From positions 21,789 to 85,788 of the IMG/VR virus record IMGVR_UViG_3300028920_000059: 64,000 nucleotides of DNA, one strand, 5' to 3'. The notes beneath the pieces were generated by a model. The model was not told the origin of the DNA. It made no database searches and worked only from the letters and a program-made list of their open reading frames with translations. This document shows positions 48,322-56,777 of the stretch, in pieces. The DNA is from a virus. Numbering within the stretch: position 1 is the stretch's first letter; every line of letters begins with the position of its first letter. The position numbers were made by a program, and so were the translations under genes.

Positions 48322-48771
48322 ATGACGACCGAGAAGGCCAAGAAGCCAGAAAAATACCGGTTTAGCGTGAGTCTAGACGCCCACCGGTACCTTTTGCAGA
48401 TACTCCGGCAACCCCCCGGGAAAAAGGCAACCGGATCGCAGATTGTCCGGGGCGCCGAGGTTGAGGAAATGCTGGACGACCTCGACCATGCAAACCCCCG
48501 GCCGACTCCGCCGGATGGCGGGACCGAGGTTCAGTGCGTCAAGTGCGGTACGCTGATGAATAATCTGCCGCAGGCCGAGGCCGACGAGCATCGTCAAAAC
48601 CTGCGCGACTGGCTGCGAAAAAAGCATACGATCACGATGACCGAATTTCAGCGGCAGGCTTGCCAATTCGTCGTCCGCGAGTGGCGCAAGGCTGGCAATA
48701 TGTCAATGGCCCGCGCCTCCGGAGAGCTGTTGGTTGCGCTCGGGCTGGACGCTGAGGACGAGAAGGAATAA
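48322..48771 (+). CDS. hypothetical protein with a CxxC pair
   Basis: The 149-residue protein is helical, with FSVSLDAHRYLLQILRQPPG near the start, VQCVKCGTLMNN (one Cys pair) in the middle and a helical end. No family is recognised. The ATG at 48322 follows GGGAGGTACAAC; a longer frame from 48274 has no ribosome site. It lies between the fibre-side gene and the membrane-protein cluster. Confidence 0.58.
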   Translation: MTTEKAKKPEKYRFSVSLDAHRYLLQILRQPPGKKATGSQIVRGAEVEEMLDDLDHANPRPTPPDGGTEVQCVKCGTLMNNLPQAEADEHRQNLRDWLRKKHTITMTEFQRQACQFVVREWRKAGNMSMARASGELLVALGLDAEDEKE

Positions 48772-48774
48772 ATC

Positions 48775-49017
48775 GTGCCAGAGACATCGGCTGTTGCCCG
48801 TAACGGGAGTTTCCGGATCACCGCATCGTGGCTGGTCGGGATTATTATGGGCATTTTGTCCCTGTTGTCTGTCTGGACGCTGATAAACACCCACACGACA
48901 TGCGTAAAGGTTGCCCGGCTGGAAGTCGAGGTGGCCAATCTCAAGCGCATGCTCAAACCGGTAACCGCTGTCCCCGGCGGCTCCGTTTGCATTATCGAGG
49001 AGGCAAACCATGAGTGA
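48775..49017 (+). CDS. single-span membrane protein, lysis-type
   Basis: The 80-residue protein has one hydrophobic segment (ITASWLVGIIMGILSLLSVWTLI) and a short periplasmic helix with a Leu/Val pattern (VARLEVEVANLKRML). This is the shape of an i-spanin or of a pinholin-like protein. The GTG start lies three bases after the previous stop, and the end overlaps the next gene by eight bases. The role is inferred from its place before a holin-like gene. Confidence 0.55.
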   Translation: MPETSAVARNGSFRITASWLVGIIMGILSLLSVWTLINTHTTCVKVARLEVEVANLKRMLKPVTAVPGGSVCIIEEANHE

Positions 49018-49219
49018 AGATTCCGAGAAAAAGCCGGCCCGCGGCATCAAAACGACCGAGTTTTGGTTGTCGCTGGTGGCCGTTGTCGGCGGTTTCATCT
49101 TGTCGAGCGGACTGCTGACCGAGGGTGGCACCGCGGCGACAATCACCGGCGCCATTGTCGCCGGCCTGGCCGCCCTGGGCTACACCGCCAGCCGCGGCAA
49201 GATCAAGTCGGGCAAGTGA
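49010..49219 (+). CDS. holin-like membrane protein
   Basis: The 69-residue protein has a charged start (SEDSEKKPARGIKTTEFW) and two hydrophobic stretches (LSLVAVVGGFILSSGLL and ATITGAIVAGLAALGYTA) followed by a basic tail. This is the plan of small phage holins with two spans. It would trigger lysis by opening the inner membrane. The start overlaps the preceding gene by eight bases. Confidence 0.65.
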   Translation: MSEDSEKKPARGIKTTEFWLSLVAVVGGFILSSGLLTEGGTAATITGAIVAGLAALGYTASRGKIKSGK

Positions 49220-49220
49220 C

Positions 49221-49400
49221 GTGGAGGGCCTAGCCGCCGCCGTGATGGCGTGGCTGGGGCCGATTCTTGAGGCCCTAGCGCCGTTGGCCCGTGCCATACT
49301 GGCCGAGATATGGGACCGTGTCGAGCGACCACAGCCGGGAGCGTATGTGGAGGACGGCGACGGCCCCGGCTCCGATGTGCGCGACCGCCCGGAGGCGTGA
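49221..49400 (+). CDS. short hydrophobic protein, lysis-region
   Basis: The 59-residue frame starts at GTG 49221, two bases after the holin-like stop. It encodes VEGLAAAVMAWLGPILEAL and a further hydrophobic helix, then a charged tail. No clear ribosome site (GGCAAGTGAC). It may be a holin partner (antiholin) or a small anchor. The evidence is modest. Confidence 0.45.
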   Translation: MEGLAAAVMAWLGPILEALAPLARAILAEIWDRVERPQPGAYVEDGDGPGSDVRDRPEA

Positions 49401-49402
49401 TA

Positions 49403-49627
49403 ATGCTACGTTTGGCCTGTACTTGTTTACTTCTGCTGACCATTTGCGCGGCCGGGTGCCGGCGCAAGGTATATGTATTGGACCCCGCGCCGAAGTATCG
49501 GATTGCCTACGCCACCGAAATACCGGTCATATTCACTGATCCTGACACCGGTAGGCGGGTCATTTACTACGCGACTTTCCCGGCCAACTCGTTTGTCGTG
49601 TTTCCCGACGAGTACCTTCCGGAGTAA
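49403..49627 (+). CDS. lipoprotein, spanin-like
   Basis: The 74-residue protein starts with MLRLACTCLLLLTICAAGC, a signal peptide ending in a lipobox (CAAGC), so the mature protein would be a lipoprotein with a C-terminal periplasmic part of 55 residues. An outer-membrane spanin subunit fits the position after the holin-like gene, but the mature part is not Pro-rich as most o-spanins are. The ATG at 49403 overlaps nothing and follows GGAGGCGTGATA. Confidence 0.6.
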   Translation: MLRLACTCLLLLTICAAGCRRKVYVLDPAPKYRIAYATEIPVIFTDPDTGRRVIYYATFPANSFVVFPDEYLPE

Positions 49628-49643
49628 ATTCTGCCGGTTGACG

Positions 49644-49671
49644 TTGACGCCACGGCATGCGGCCGTAAAAT
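49644..49671 (+). promoter_or_regulatory. promoter before the second capsid gene
   Basis: TTGACG (49644-49649), 16 bases, TAAAAT (49666-49671). Transcription would begin about 49678, only a few bases before the ATG at 49682, which has no ribosome site. If used, the messenger would be nearly leaderless. Confidence 0.5.
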
Positions 49672-49681
49672 TGCCTCGCAC

Positions 49682-51739
49682 ATGGCAAATGGTTTCCCCG
49701 GCACCCTCCGTGCCGCTAAGACTCCCGATCAGGACAAGGTGACTTTTACCGCCGCGGTGGATTTACAGGCCGCGGCGTCCGATGGTAGCGCGGGAAGCCT
49801 GCGCCGGTTCAAGCTGGACGCCTATAACGGCGGCCCGATGAATTTCCTTTGGTCCGAGGCTCCCGTCGTGGTGGACTTGGCCGGACTCAAGGCCGACAAG
49901 CAGCAGAGGCCAATCCTGCGCGACCATGATATGTCCGCGATTGTCGGCCATTCCGAGAAAATCACGAATACCGGCACGTCCCTTGTGATCGAGGGTGTCG
50001 TTTCCGGTGGTGGAGATGCCGCCGCCGCCGTGGTTGCCTCTGCCGACAATGGTTTCCCGTGGGAGGCCAGCATCGGGACCACGATCGAGGGCATCACCGA
50101 GATCAGGGCCGGCGAGACCGCCGAGGTGAATGGCCGCACGATGCCAGGCCCCCTCACCATTGTATCCAAATCCTCACTTCGTGAGACTTCTTTCGTACCC
50201 TTGGGCGCCGACGACACAACCGCCGCGCGTCTGGTGGCTAATCGTCAGCACAAGCAGAAGGAACCCAAAATGAACCCCGAGTTTATCAAGTGGCTCAAGG
50301 AAAACGACTTCGATCCCAAGGCGGTCGAGGCGAACGACAGGCAGAAGGCCAAGCTGGAGGCCCAGTGGAAGTCCGAGACCGAGGAGCCGGCCCAGCCGGA
50401 CCCCGATGTGCCGGACCCCGATGTGCCGGACCCCGTGGCCGACCTGACCGCTCGCGCCGCCCTGGAGGCTGAGCGTATCGCCATGGTTCAGCGGGAGACC
50501 AAGGACCACCCGGAGCTGACCGCCAAGGCCATCTCCGAAAAGTGGGACGAAAACCGGGTGAAGCTCGAGGCCCTGCGCGCCGACCGCAACGTGAACATCA
50601 ACACGGGCGCCGGCACCGACCCGAGCATCACCAACCAGGTGCTCGAAGCGGCGCTTTGCACCGCCATCAAGATGCCCGAGCCGGAAAAGCACTTCGATGA
50701 GCGCACCCTGGACGCCGTCCACAAGCGGTACCGCCAGCCGATCAGCCTGCAAGAGCTGATTATGGAGGCGGCGCTTGCGAATGGCTACGTGGGCGCTCGC
50801 AGCTTCCGCCAGGACCCCCGCGGCATCATGCGGGCGGCCTTTGGCCTGGAGGCCGGGTTCAGCACCATCGACATCTCCGGAATCCTCGGCAACACCGCCA
50901 ACAAGTCGCTCCTCGAGGGCTTCAACGGTGTCGAGAGTGGGTGGCGCACCATCACGGCCATCAAGCCGGTAAACAACTTCCACACGCACACCCGGTACCG
51001 CCTGACCGGCGACCTCAAGTACGAGAAGGTCGCGGCTGGCGGCGAAATCCCGCACGGCGACGTCGCCGAGCTGAGCTATACCAACAAGGCGGACACCTAC
51101 GCCCGAATGATGGCTATTAGCCGGCACGACATTATCAACGACGACCTCGGCGCGCTGGACGAAATCCCGCGCAAGCTGGGCCGCGGTGCCGCCTTGCAGC
51201 TCAATACCGTGTTTTGGACGGAGTTCCTTGCCGACGCTGGCACGTTCTACACGTCCGGCCGTGGCAACTACAACACCGGCGCCGGTTCTGCCCTCGGTAG
51301 TGCTGGCCTCGGCGCTGCGATCACCGACTTCCGTGACCAGACCGACGCGGATAGCAACCCCCTGGGCGTCGAGCCGCGTATCATCGTGGTCCCGCCGGCC
51401 CTGGAGGCTACCCTGCTCGAGCTGATCCGGTCCGTGACCGTCAACACCGGCGGCAGCGCGACGACTACGCAGGTCCCGAACGCCAACATCTATGCCGGAC
51501 GGTTCGTGCCCGTCGTCTCGTCCTACCTGACGAGCGACAGCGCGACCGCCTGGTACCTGCTGGCCGACCCGCGCGACCTGGCGATGATCGAGACCGTATT
51601 CCTCAACGGCCAGGAGACCCCGGTGGTGGAGACGGCCGATGCCGACTTCAACGTCCTCGGCATCCAGTTCCGCGGCTATCACGACTTCGGCGTGAACAAG
51701 CAGGAATACCGGGCCGCCGTCAAGAACGCTGGCGCCTAA
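49682..51739 (+). CDS. prohead protease-major capsid fusion, set 2
   Basis: The 685-residue protein has an N-terminal protease part (RFKLDAYNGGPM, the segment RDHDMSAIVGHSEKI with the catalytic His, WEASIGTT, and SSLRETSFVPLGADD), then a linker rich in Glu, Pro and Asp with VPDPDVPDP repeats, and a C-terminal HK97-like major capsid region from about residue 300 (VLEAALCTAIK and ISGILGNTANKSLLEGF) to the end. Fused protease-capsid genes are known in some phages. It is the second capsid set in this window. The start has no ribosome site; a promoter lies just upstream. Confidence 0.75.
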   Translation: MANGFPGTLRAAKTPDQDKVTFTAAVDLQAAASDGSAGSLRRFKLDAYNGGPMNFLWSEAPVVVDLAGLKADKQQRPILRDHDMSAIVGHSEKITNTGTSLVIEGVVSGGGDAAAAVVASADNGFPWEASIGTTIEGITEIRAGETAEVNGRTMPGPLTIVSKSSLRETSFVPLGADDTTAARLVANRQHKQKEPKMNPEFIKWLKENDFDPKAVEANDRQKAKLEAQWKSETEEPAQPDPDVPDPDVPDPVADLTARAALEAERIAMVQRETKDHPELTAKAISEKWDENRVKLEALRADRNVNINTGAGTDPSITNQVLEAALCTAIKMPEPEKHFDERTLDAVHKRYRQPISLQELIMEAALANGYVGARSFRQDPRGIMRAAFGLEAGFSTIDISGILGNTANKSLLEGFNGVESGWRTITAIKPVNNFHTHTRYRLTGDLKYEKVAAGGEIPHGDVAELSYTNKADTYARMMAISRHDIINDDLGALDEIPRKLGRGAALQLNTVFWTEFLADAGTFYTSGRGNYNTGAGSALGSAGLGAAITDFRDQTDADSNPLGVEPRIIVVPPALEATLLELIRSVTVNTGGSATTTQVPNANIYAGRFVPVVSSYLTSDSATAWYLLADPRDLAMIETVFLNGQETPVVETADADFNVLGIQFRGYHDFGVNKQEYRAAVKNAGA

Positions 51740-51772
51740 CCAGCCCGCACCTAGAGAGCAAAGGATAACATC

Positions 51773-52123
51773 ATGGCAGCTACGACTACCTTCATCGGCG
51801 CGGGCGGATATTGGCCCCATACCCCGGATTCCGAGGTCTCCGCTGGCGACATGGTCGTCATGGGCGAGGTTGTGGGTCACGCCCCGCGTGACATCGCGGC
51901 CGACGAGGAAGGCACCATCCAGACCGAGGGTATCGTCGAGGTACCCAAGGCCAGCACTTCCGGCTCAGCGATCACCCAGGGCCAGCGTCTTTATTGGGAT
52001 GCGTCGAACCTCATTGCCGTGACGACCAAGAGTACGCACAAGTGCCTTGGCTTCGCGCAGGAGGCCGCGGCGTCGGGCGACTCGACCGTCCGGGTTGCTT
52101 TGGCCCGCTGGTACGATAGCTAA
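51773..52123 (+). CDS. DUF2190-like capsid decoration protein, set 2
   Basis: The 116-residue protein begins MAATTTFIGAGGYWPHTPDSE and contains VSAGDMVVMGEVVGHAPRDI and ITQGQRLYWDASNLIAV, typical of DUF2190 decoration proteins, which clamp HK97-fold shells. It directly follows the protease-capsid fusion, as in other phages with this pair. The ATG at 51773 is behind AAAGGATAACATC. A terminator follows it. Confidence 0.7.
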   Translation: MAATTTFIGAGGYWPHTPDSEVSAGDMVVMGEVVGHAPRDIAADEEGTIQTEGIVEVPKASTSGSAITQGQRLYWDASNLIAVTTKSTHKCLGFAQEAAASGDSTVRVALARWYDS

Positions 52124-52143
52124 TCCGATCTAGCCCGACAACG

Positions 52144-52177
52144 CACCGTCCCTGCATCCCGCGGGGACGGTGTTTTT
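52144..52177 (+). terminator. rho-independent terminator after head set 2
   Basis: CACCGTCCC, a ten-base loop and GGGACGGTG form a nine-pair stem, followed by TTTTT that touches the ATG at 52178. Transcription of the next genes needs readthrough or another promoter. The position marks the end of the second head unit. Confidence 0.82.
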
Positions 52178-52783
52178 ATGGGGGTCCCCATGCCCAAGCC
52201 GTACCGCGAGATTTTGGTAATGGCTTGCAGCAGGTCGGGGACCTACTATACGGCTGAATATCTCACCGGCATGGGGCTGGACGTCGGTCACGAGCGCATC
52301 AATGCCGACGGCGCCTGCGGGTGGCCATATGCGGTTTCCGAACCGTATATCAGGGCGAATGGACGGCGAGACGAGTACGAGTGGGGCGTAATCGTCCATC
52401 AGGTCCGGCATCCGTTGTCGACAATATCCAGCATGCTGACGCATGAGCCGCCGATGATTGGATTCGTGTCGCGGCATCTCGGCGGACTTCCCGATGACAT
52501 GCTTCATGCGGCAATGCTTTATTGGATCGGCTGGAATGAGCTAATCGAGCACCAGACGGACATACGATACCGCGTCGAGGACCTATGGCCGCACGGTCCG
52601 GCCGATCGGCTACTTCGCGGATCGCTGCCAACCAAAGAGGTCGGGCAAGTTGTCCGGCCGCCATCAGCAAGGACCAATGCTCGAGCGCATCCGGACAAGG
52701 GGTGGGCCGACCTTGAGCGCAAGGATTTGAGGGCATCGCGGTACATTTACCGCATGGCCCACAAATACGGGTATACGGAATGA
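52178..52783 (+). CDS. sulfotransferase-like protein
   Basis: The 201-residue protein has a P-loop-like EILVMACSRSGTYYTAEYL near the start and VHQVRHPLSTISSML (3'-phosphate-binding Arg region) near 80, the two motifs of sulfotransferases that use PAPS. Its target may be a glycan made by the next genes. The first ATG (52178) touches a terminator; ATG 52190 is an alternative. It is coupled to the next gene by an ATGA overlap. Confidence 0.68.
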   Translation: MGVPMPKPYREILVMACSRSGTYYTAEYLTGMGLDVGHERINADGACGWPYAVSEPYIRANGRRDEYEWGVIVHQVRHPLSTISSMLTHEPPMIGFVSRHLGGLPDDMLHAAMLYWIGWNELIEHQTDIRYRVEDLWPHGPADRLLRGSLPTKEVGQVVRPPSARTNARAHPDKGWADLERKDLRASRYIYRMAHKYGYTE

Positions 52784-53310
52784 TAGACGCGGAAGTGCTC
52801 AAATACTCGGCCTGGGCATCGCATATGCCCGTATTCTTCGCCTGTGCGGCGCTCCAGGGCGGCGATGTGCTGGAACTTGGCGCCGGACTTTATTCGACGC
52901 CACCGCTTCATTATATGTGCCGCGTTCAGGGCCGTCGTCTGATTACGATTGAAACGGCAGCGTCATGGCTCAATGAGTTGATCGACTACCGTAATGGATG
53001 GCATCAGATGATGGCCTCCAAGACCCCGTCGCAAGAGGACGCACTGGGCTGGGAGTACGGGATTGCGCTGGTCGACTGTGCGGCCCAGCATCGCCGGCCG
53101 TGCATCAAACGGCTGCATCATGTCCCGATGGTGGTCATACATGACACCGAGGAAATGCACGCGCGCACCTATAAGTGGGAGGGGGTATTGGATGAGTACG
53201 AATACCGGGCCGACTTCATCGTGTCCCCGTGGTCATGGGTGCGGACAACAGTTCTAAGCGATACAATCGACGTTGACGCGGAGCTGAGGCGGGATAGGCT
53301 GCCGACATGA
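52780..53310 (+). CDS. SAM-dependent methyltransferase-like protein
   Basis: The 176-residue protein has the Rossmann-like start GGDVLELGAGLYSTPPLHYM (motif I), and later FIVSPWSWVRTTV. It lacks a DNA methyltransferase motif and resembles small-molecule or sugar methyltransferases. The start (ATGA overlap) couples it to the sulfotransferase-like gene, its end to the glycosyltransferase. The three could decorate a surface or virion glycan. Confidence 0.6.
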   Translation: MIDAEVLKYSAWASHMPVFFACAALQGGDVLELGAGLYSTPPLHYMCRVQGRRLITIETAASWLNELIDYRNGWHQMMASKTPSQEDALGWEYGIALVDCAAQHRRPCIKRLHHVPMVVIHDTEEMHARTYKWEGVLDEYEYRADFIVSPWSWVRTTVLSDTIDVDAELRRDRLPT

Positions 53311-54944
53311 TTCCCCGAATAATCCATTTTGTTTGGATTGGCGGCCCAATGCCGGCATGGGCGGCGCGGAATATGGACGAGTTTCGCCGCCTGAACCCGG
53401 GATACGAGATAAAAATTCATGGCGAGGAGTCATTGGATAGTGACTGGCGTCGGCGGTATTCCCGATGCCAGAAGTTCAGCAGCAAGTCGGACATAATCAG
53501 ATATTGCGTATTGGCCCGCGAGGGCGGGTGGTATTTCGATTCTGACTTCTGGCCGCTGCGCCCGCTGGACGATGCCGTTCGGGCTTGGCAACTTGACGGC
53601 ACGACGCTGTTTATCAGCAAGATACGCGGTCACCTGTCCGGCGACAAGCTGCCGTATGCAAATGGCATACTTGGTTGCGCCCCCGGACACCCGGCGATAC
53701 GATACCTCCGCGACCGAGTGCTTGACACCCCGTTTATGGGCACTGTCACCTATGGCCCGGCCCTGGTGAATGACCTAGTTCGGGAAATGCCGGCCAAACT
53801 CACGGTTGCCGAACCCGGCTGGTTTTTCCCGGTCACTATTGACCAGACCATGTCGGCCGCGCCGTACATCATACAGGGCAGGAGCGCAGAGCTTCGCGGC
53901 CTGCGGGAGCATACGGCGGGCCAGTTACCATTCGGGGCGCACTTTTGGAACGGCTCCCCGGCCGTTGACCTAGATCGGGCGTATAGCTTTGATATCGACA
54001 ATACGCCGGTCGCGCTCATACAAGCATACGACTACCGTAACAAGTTACACCCCCTGGCCAGGATAAGCGATGGCCTTGCCGAGCTTGGGTTCTACATCGA
54101 AAAGCGACTCCCGGGCATCAGGGACCCCGACCTCGTCGTATGCTGGAATGGCAAGCGCCCCAACAATTTTTATGCCGAGATGTCGCGGGAGCACAACATA
54201 CCATGTATTTACATGGAACACGGGTTTTACCAGCGGCGCGAATTCAGCCAGGCCGACCCGCGCGGGATATTACACTGGTCCACCTGGGCCGATCACGTGG
54301 CAGAGGAACCGCCGCCGGCCGCATATGACCGGCTCGCCTTCCATCATCCATCATGGGACGAGATCGAGTTCGCGCCCCGCTCCGGCTACGTGCTGATACT
54401 CGGCCAGGTTCCCGGTGATGCGCAAATGATAGAGTCGGAATATGATGCCCCTCCGGCGATGCTGCAACAGATCAGCCGCGGTCTTCCGCATGGTGTCGAG
54501 GCGGTCTTTCGCCAGCATCCGGTGGCACCACCGCTCGAGCGTTCTGTCCGCCGGCTGTGCCCGGGAATAGACTTGCGTCAGGGCACCGATAGGGACTTGT
54601 ACTCACGCGACTTGCAGGCCCCGAAAAGCCTGCGCGATGATATGGCCGGGGCCAAATTCTGCATTGCGATCAATTCTAACGCGCTGGTCGAGGCAACAGC
54701 CATGGGGATTCCATGCCTGGCATTTGGTCCGGCCCTTGGCATCAATGCCGGCGTATACCATCCGACAAGTGCCCGGACGCTCCGGCAGGACATGGCGGAA
54801 ATGCTCGGCGGGTGGCATCCGGACGCCGGGAGGGCCAAGGCCTTCCTTGCGTGGCTCGCATGGATACAATATAGCGGCGCGGAGCTGTCGGAGCCGGAGG
54901 TTGTGCGCTGCCTTTGCCAGCGGGCAGGAGTTAGGGGGTTTTGA
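53307..54944 (+). CDS. two-domain glycosyltransferase
   Basis: The 545-residue protein has an N-terminal GT-A part (IIHFVWIGGPMPAWAARNMDE with the DxD-like YFDSDFWPL near 80) resembling GT32 enzymes. The C-terminal part (about 260-545) with AVFRQHPVAPP, the segment AKFCIAINSNALVEATAMG and IPCLAFGPA resembles capsule or Kdo-type glycosyltransferases. The two would build a sugar chain. It lies between head and tail genes, so it may modify virion proteins or host glycans. The protein is longer than either family alone. Confidence 0.7.
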   Translation: MIPRIIHFVWIGGPMPAWAARNMDEFRRLNPGYEIKIHGEESLDSDWRRRYSRCQKFSSKSDIIRYCVLAREGGWYFDSDFWPLRPLDDAVRAWQLDGTTLFISKIRGHLSGDKLPYANGILGCAPGHPAIRYLRDRVLDTPFMGTVTYGPALVNDLVREMPAKLTVAEPGWFFPVTIDQTMSAAPYIIQGRSAELRGLREHTAGQLPFGAHFWNGSPAVDLDRAYSFDIDNTPVALIQAYDYRNKLHPLARISDGLAELGFYIEKRLPGIRDPDLVVCWNGKRPNNFYAEMSREHNIPCIYMEHGFYQRREFSQADPRGILHWSTWADHVAEEPPPAAYDRLAFHHPSWDEIEFAPRSGYVLILGQVPGDAQMIESEYDAPPAMLQQISRGLPHGVEAVFRQHPVAPPLERSVRRLCPGIDLRQGTDRDLYSRDLQAPKSLRDDMAGAKFCIAINSNALVEATAMGIPCLAFGPALGINAGVYHPTSARTLRQDMAEMLGGWHPDAGRAKAFLAWLAWIQYSGAELSEPEVVRCLCQRAGVRGF

Positions 54945-55318
54945 TGGTAAACCGGTTAGAGCGTGGAGCGGATCGCCTGGCGGACCGGTTTCGTTCGGTA
55001 GCAGTCGAGTCCATAACCTATATTCGCGGGGTGACGACCCTTTCGGCCGTCCCGGCCGTTATCGGCCGCACGATATTCCGCACCGATCAGGGTGGCGGGG
55101 CGATGTTGCGCGAGGAAAGCCGGGACTTTATTGTCAAGCCGTCGGACCTCGGCGCCCTGGGCGAACCCCAGGAGCGGGACGAAATCCGGGAGGTTGGCGG
55201 CGACGGCACTACCCGGATGTATCGCGTGACGACCTTTGATGGTACGAATCCGTGGAAGTGGACCGACGGTTATCACAACAAGTACCGCATCCACACGAAA
55301 TATATAAAGGACTTGTGA
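54944..55318 (+). CDS. head-tail connector or tail-completion protein
   Basis: The 124-residue protein begins MVNRLERGADRLADRFRSVAVESI and has a beta-rich second half (MYRVTTFDGTNPWKWTDGYHNKY). Size and place (before the tail-tube genes) fit a neck protein. The ATG at 54944 shares a base with the glycosyltransferase stop. No motif decides the exact role. Confidence 0.55.
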   Translation: MVNRLERGADRLADRFRSVAVESITYIRGVTTLSAVPAVIGRTIFRTDQGGGAMLREESRDFIVKPSDLGALGEPQERDEIREVGGDGTTRMYRVTTFDGTNPWKWTDGYHNKYRIHTKYIKDL

Positions 55319-55319
55319 C

Positions 55320-55781
55320 GTGACCACATCAAGCGCCCTGGCCGACGCCGTCGTTACGGCCCTCAACACCGAAAACGCCAAGCCGAGCAACGGCGTATTT
55401 TCGCAGGACTTTACGGCCGTCCGCCGATGGGTTCCGCGGCTGGAACCTGACGAGATCGAGGACGCCTATAACGTGACCGTCGCACCGGCGGCCTGGACTC
55501 CGGACCGGAAAAGCCGCGCCAAATACCGGGTCGAGCACCGAGTACAGATAGGGATACAGAAGGGCGTGGACCCCAACGTCAACGCCGCCGCCGACCTTGT
55601 GCATGCGCTGGCCCTCGAAATATGGGGGTTTTGCAATGAGATTGCCCTTACGGGAGTGTCTGGTATAGTGTGGCTCAGGACGGAGCTACCGATTGTCTGC
55701 CTCGATGACCACCTAAGGGGCGGCAGTCAGTGCTTCACGTCCGTTGTCGAGGTGCATTTCGTGGAGCATGTGACTGTTTGA
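55320..55781 (+). CDS. minor tail/neck protein
   Basis: The 153-residue protein begins MTTSSALADAVVTALNTENAK and has a beta-rich middle (YRVEHRVQIGIQKGVDP). It is similar in plan to lambda-U-type or DUF-type tail completion proteins, but the match is by position and size. The GTG start is two bases after the preceding stop; no clear ribosome site. Confidence 0.55.
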   Translation: MTTSSALADAVVTALNTENAKPSNGVFSQDFTAVRRWVPRLEPDEIEDAYNVTVAPAAWTPDRKSRAKYRVEHRVQIGIQKGVDPNVNAAADLVHALALEIWGFCNEIALTGVSGIVWLRTELPIVCLDDHLRGGSQCFTSVVEVHFVEHVTV

Positions 55782-55819
55782 TAAATTTTCAGTTGCTACC
55801 GGGCGCGACCCCGGGACAA

Positions 55820-56314
55820 ATGAAAAGGCATTTTCTGTTCGACCAGGCCGGTCGCCCGAATATGGCCATTCAGATAGACCCTGCCAAGCGCCGATTCCTG
55901 GCGAAGTGGGGCGGGTATGTCATGACGACAGCCCGCAACCTGATTGGCTCCAGCGCGCCGGCTTACCAGCGTCCCCGGGCCGCCCCCGGCGCCCCGCGCT
56001 CCCGCACCGGCCTGCTGAAAAACCTGATTTTCTTCGGCACCGATGCCCCTGGCGTATTCATGGACGTCGGCCCGGCATTTACCAGGACCCGCCATGGCCG
56101 CGCCGACAAGCCCATTCCGGCCCTGCTGGAGTATGGCGGGACGCAGCGGGTGCCCGAGGCGGTCCCGAACCCGGACGATGCCCGCAAAAAGTGGATTCGC
56201 ACCGGCGGCACTGTCACCGCGCGCTACGCCGCGCGGCCATATATGCAGCGAGCCGTAGATATCTCAATAGCTCAAAACATGCCCGCGACACTGTGGGCAC
56301 AGTCGATCACCTGA
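55820..56314 (+). CDS. HK97 gp10-like tail component
   Basis: The 164-residue protein has SSAPAYQRPRAAPGAPRSRTGLLKNL, YGGTQRVPEAVPNPDDAR and a C-terminal RPYMQRAVDISIAQNMP. This resembles gp10-type proteins that join tail to head (a Pro-Arg loop and a final helix). The ATG at 55820 is the first with a fair ribosome-like GGGACAA; upstream frame to 55730 overlaps the preceding gene. Moderate confidence in the start. Confidence 0.6.
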   Translation: MKRHFLFDQAGRPNMAIQIDPAKRRFLAKWGGYVMTTARNLIGSSAPAYQRPRAAPGAPRSRTGLLKNLIFFGTDAPGVFMDVGPAFTRTRHGRADKPIPALLEYGGTQRVPEAVPNPDDARKKWIRTGGTVTARYAARPYMQRAVDISIAQNMPATLWAQSIT

Positions 56315-56327
56315 AAGGATAACCAAA

Positions 56328-56777
56328 ATGTCCGACCCGTTCGTCCTTGGTATGGATGGCTACCTCTATTACAACACGACCGGCGTTGACGGTTCGGGTT
56401 CGTGGGTAGAGCTTGACAACGTCAAGAACCTGACCAGCAATCTCGAGTCCGCCGAAGCTGACGTTACAACCAGAAATAACAACGGCTGGCGCGCCACGAC
56501 CCCGACGCTCAAGGACGCATCCATTGAGTTCGAGATGGTGTGGGACCCGACCGACGCTGGTTTCACGGCGATCAAGAACGCGTACCTCAACAATACGACC
56601 CTGGGAATCATGGCCCTGGACGGTTCCAGCGCCACATCCGGCAGCCAGGGTCCGAAGTTCGATGGCCGCGTGATGTCGTTCAGCCGCGCCGAGGATCTCG
56701 AGGAGGCTATGATGGTCAGCGTAACCATCAAGCCGACGTATAGCGCCACCGCGCCGACCTGGTATACGGTTCCGTAA
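56328..56777 (+). CDS. major tail protein
   Basis: The 149-residue protein begins MSDPFVLGMDGYLYYNTTGV and has the pattern KNLTSNLESAEADVTTRNNNGWRA and KDASIEFEMVWDP, typical of siphovirus tail-tube proteins. The order (connector, tube, chaperone, tape measure) also supports it. Its ribosome site is AAAGGATAACC. The stop overlaps the chaperone ATG. Confidence 0.72.
   Translation: MSDPFVLGMDGYLYYNTTGVDGSGSWVELDNVKNLTSNLESAEADVTTRNNNGWRATTPTLKDASIEFEMVWDPTDAGFTAIKNAYLNNTTLGIMALDGSSATSGSQGPKFDGRVMSFSRAEDLEEAMMVSVTIKPTYSATAPTWYTVP

Noticed and set aside
50174-51880. Minus-strand frame of 568 codons
   Set aside because: It lies exactly opposite the second capsid gene in GC-rich DNA, where stop codons on the other strand are rare. 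There is no ribosome site or recognisable motif.
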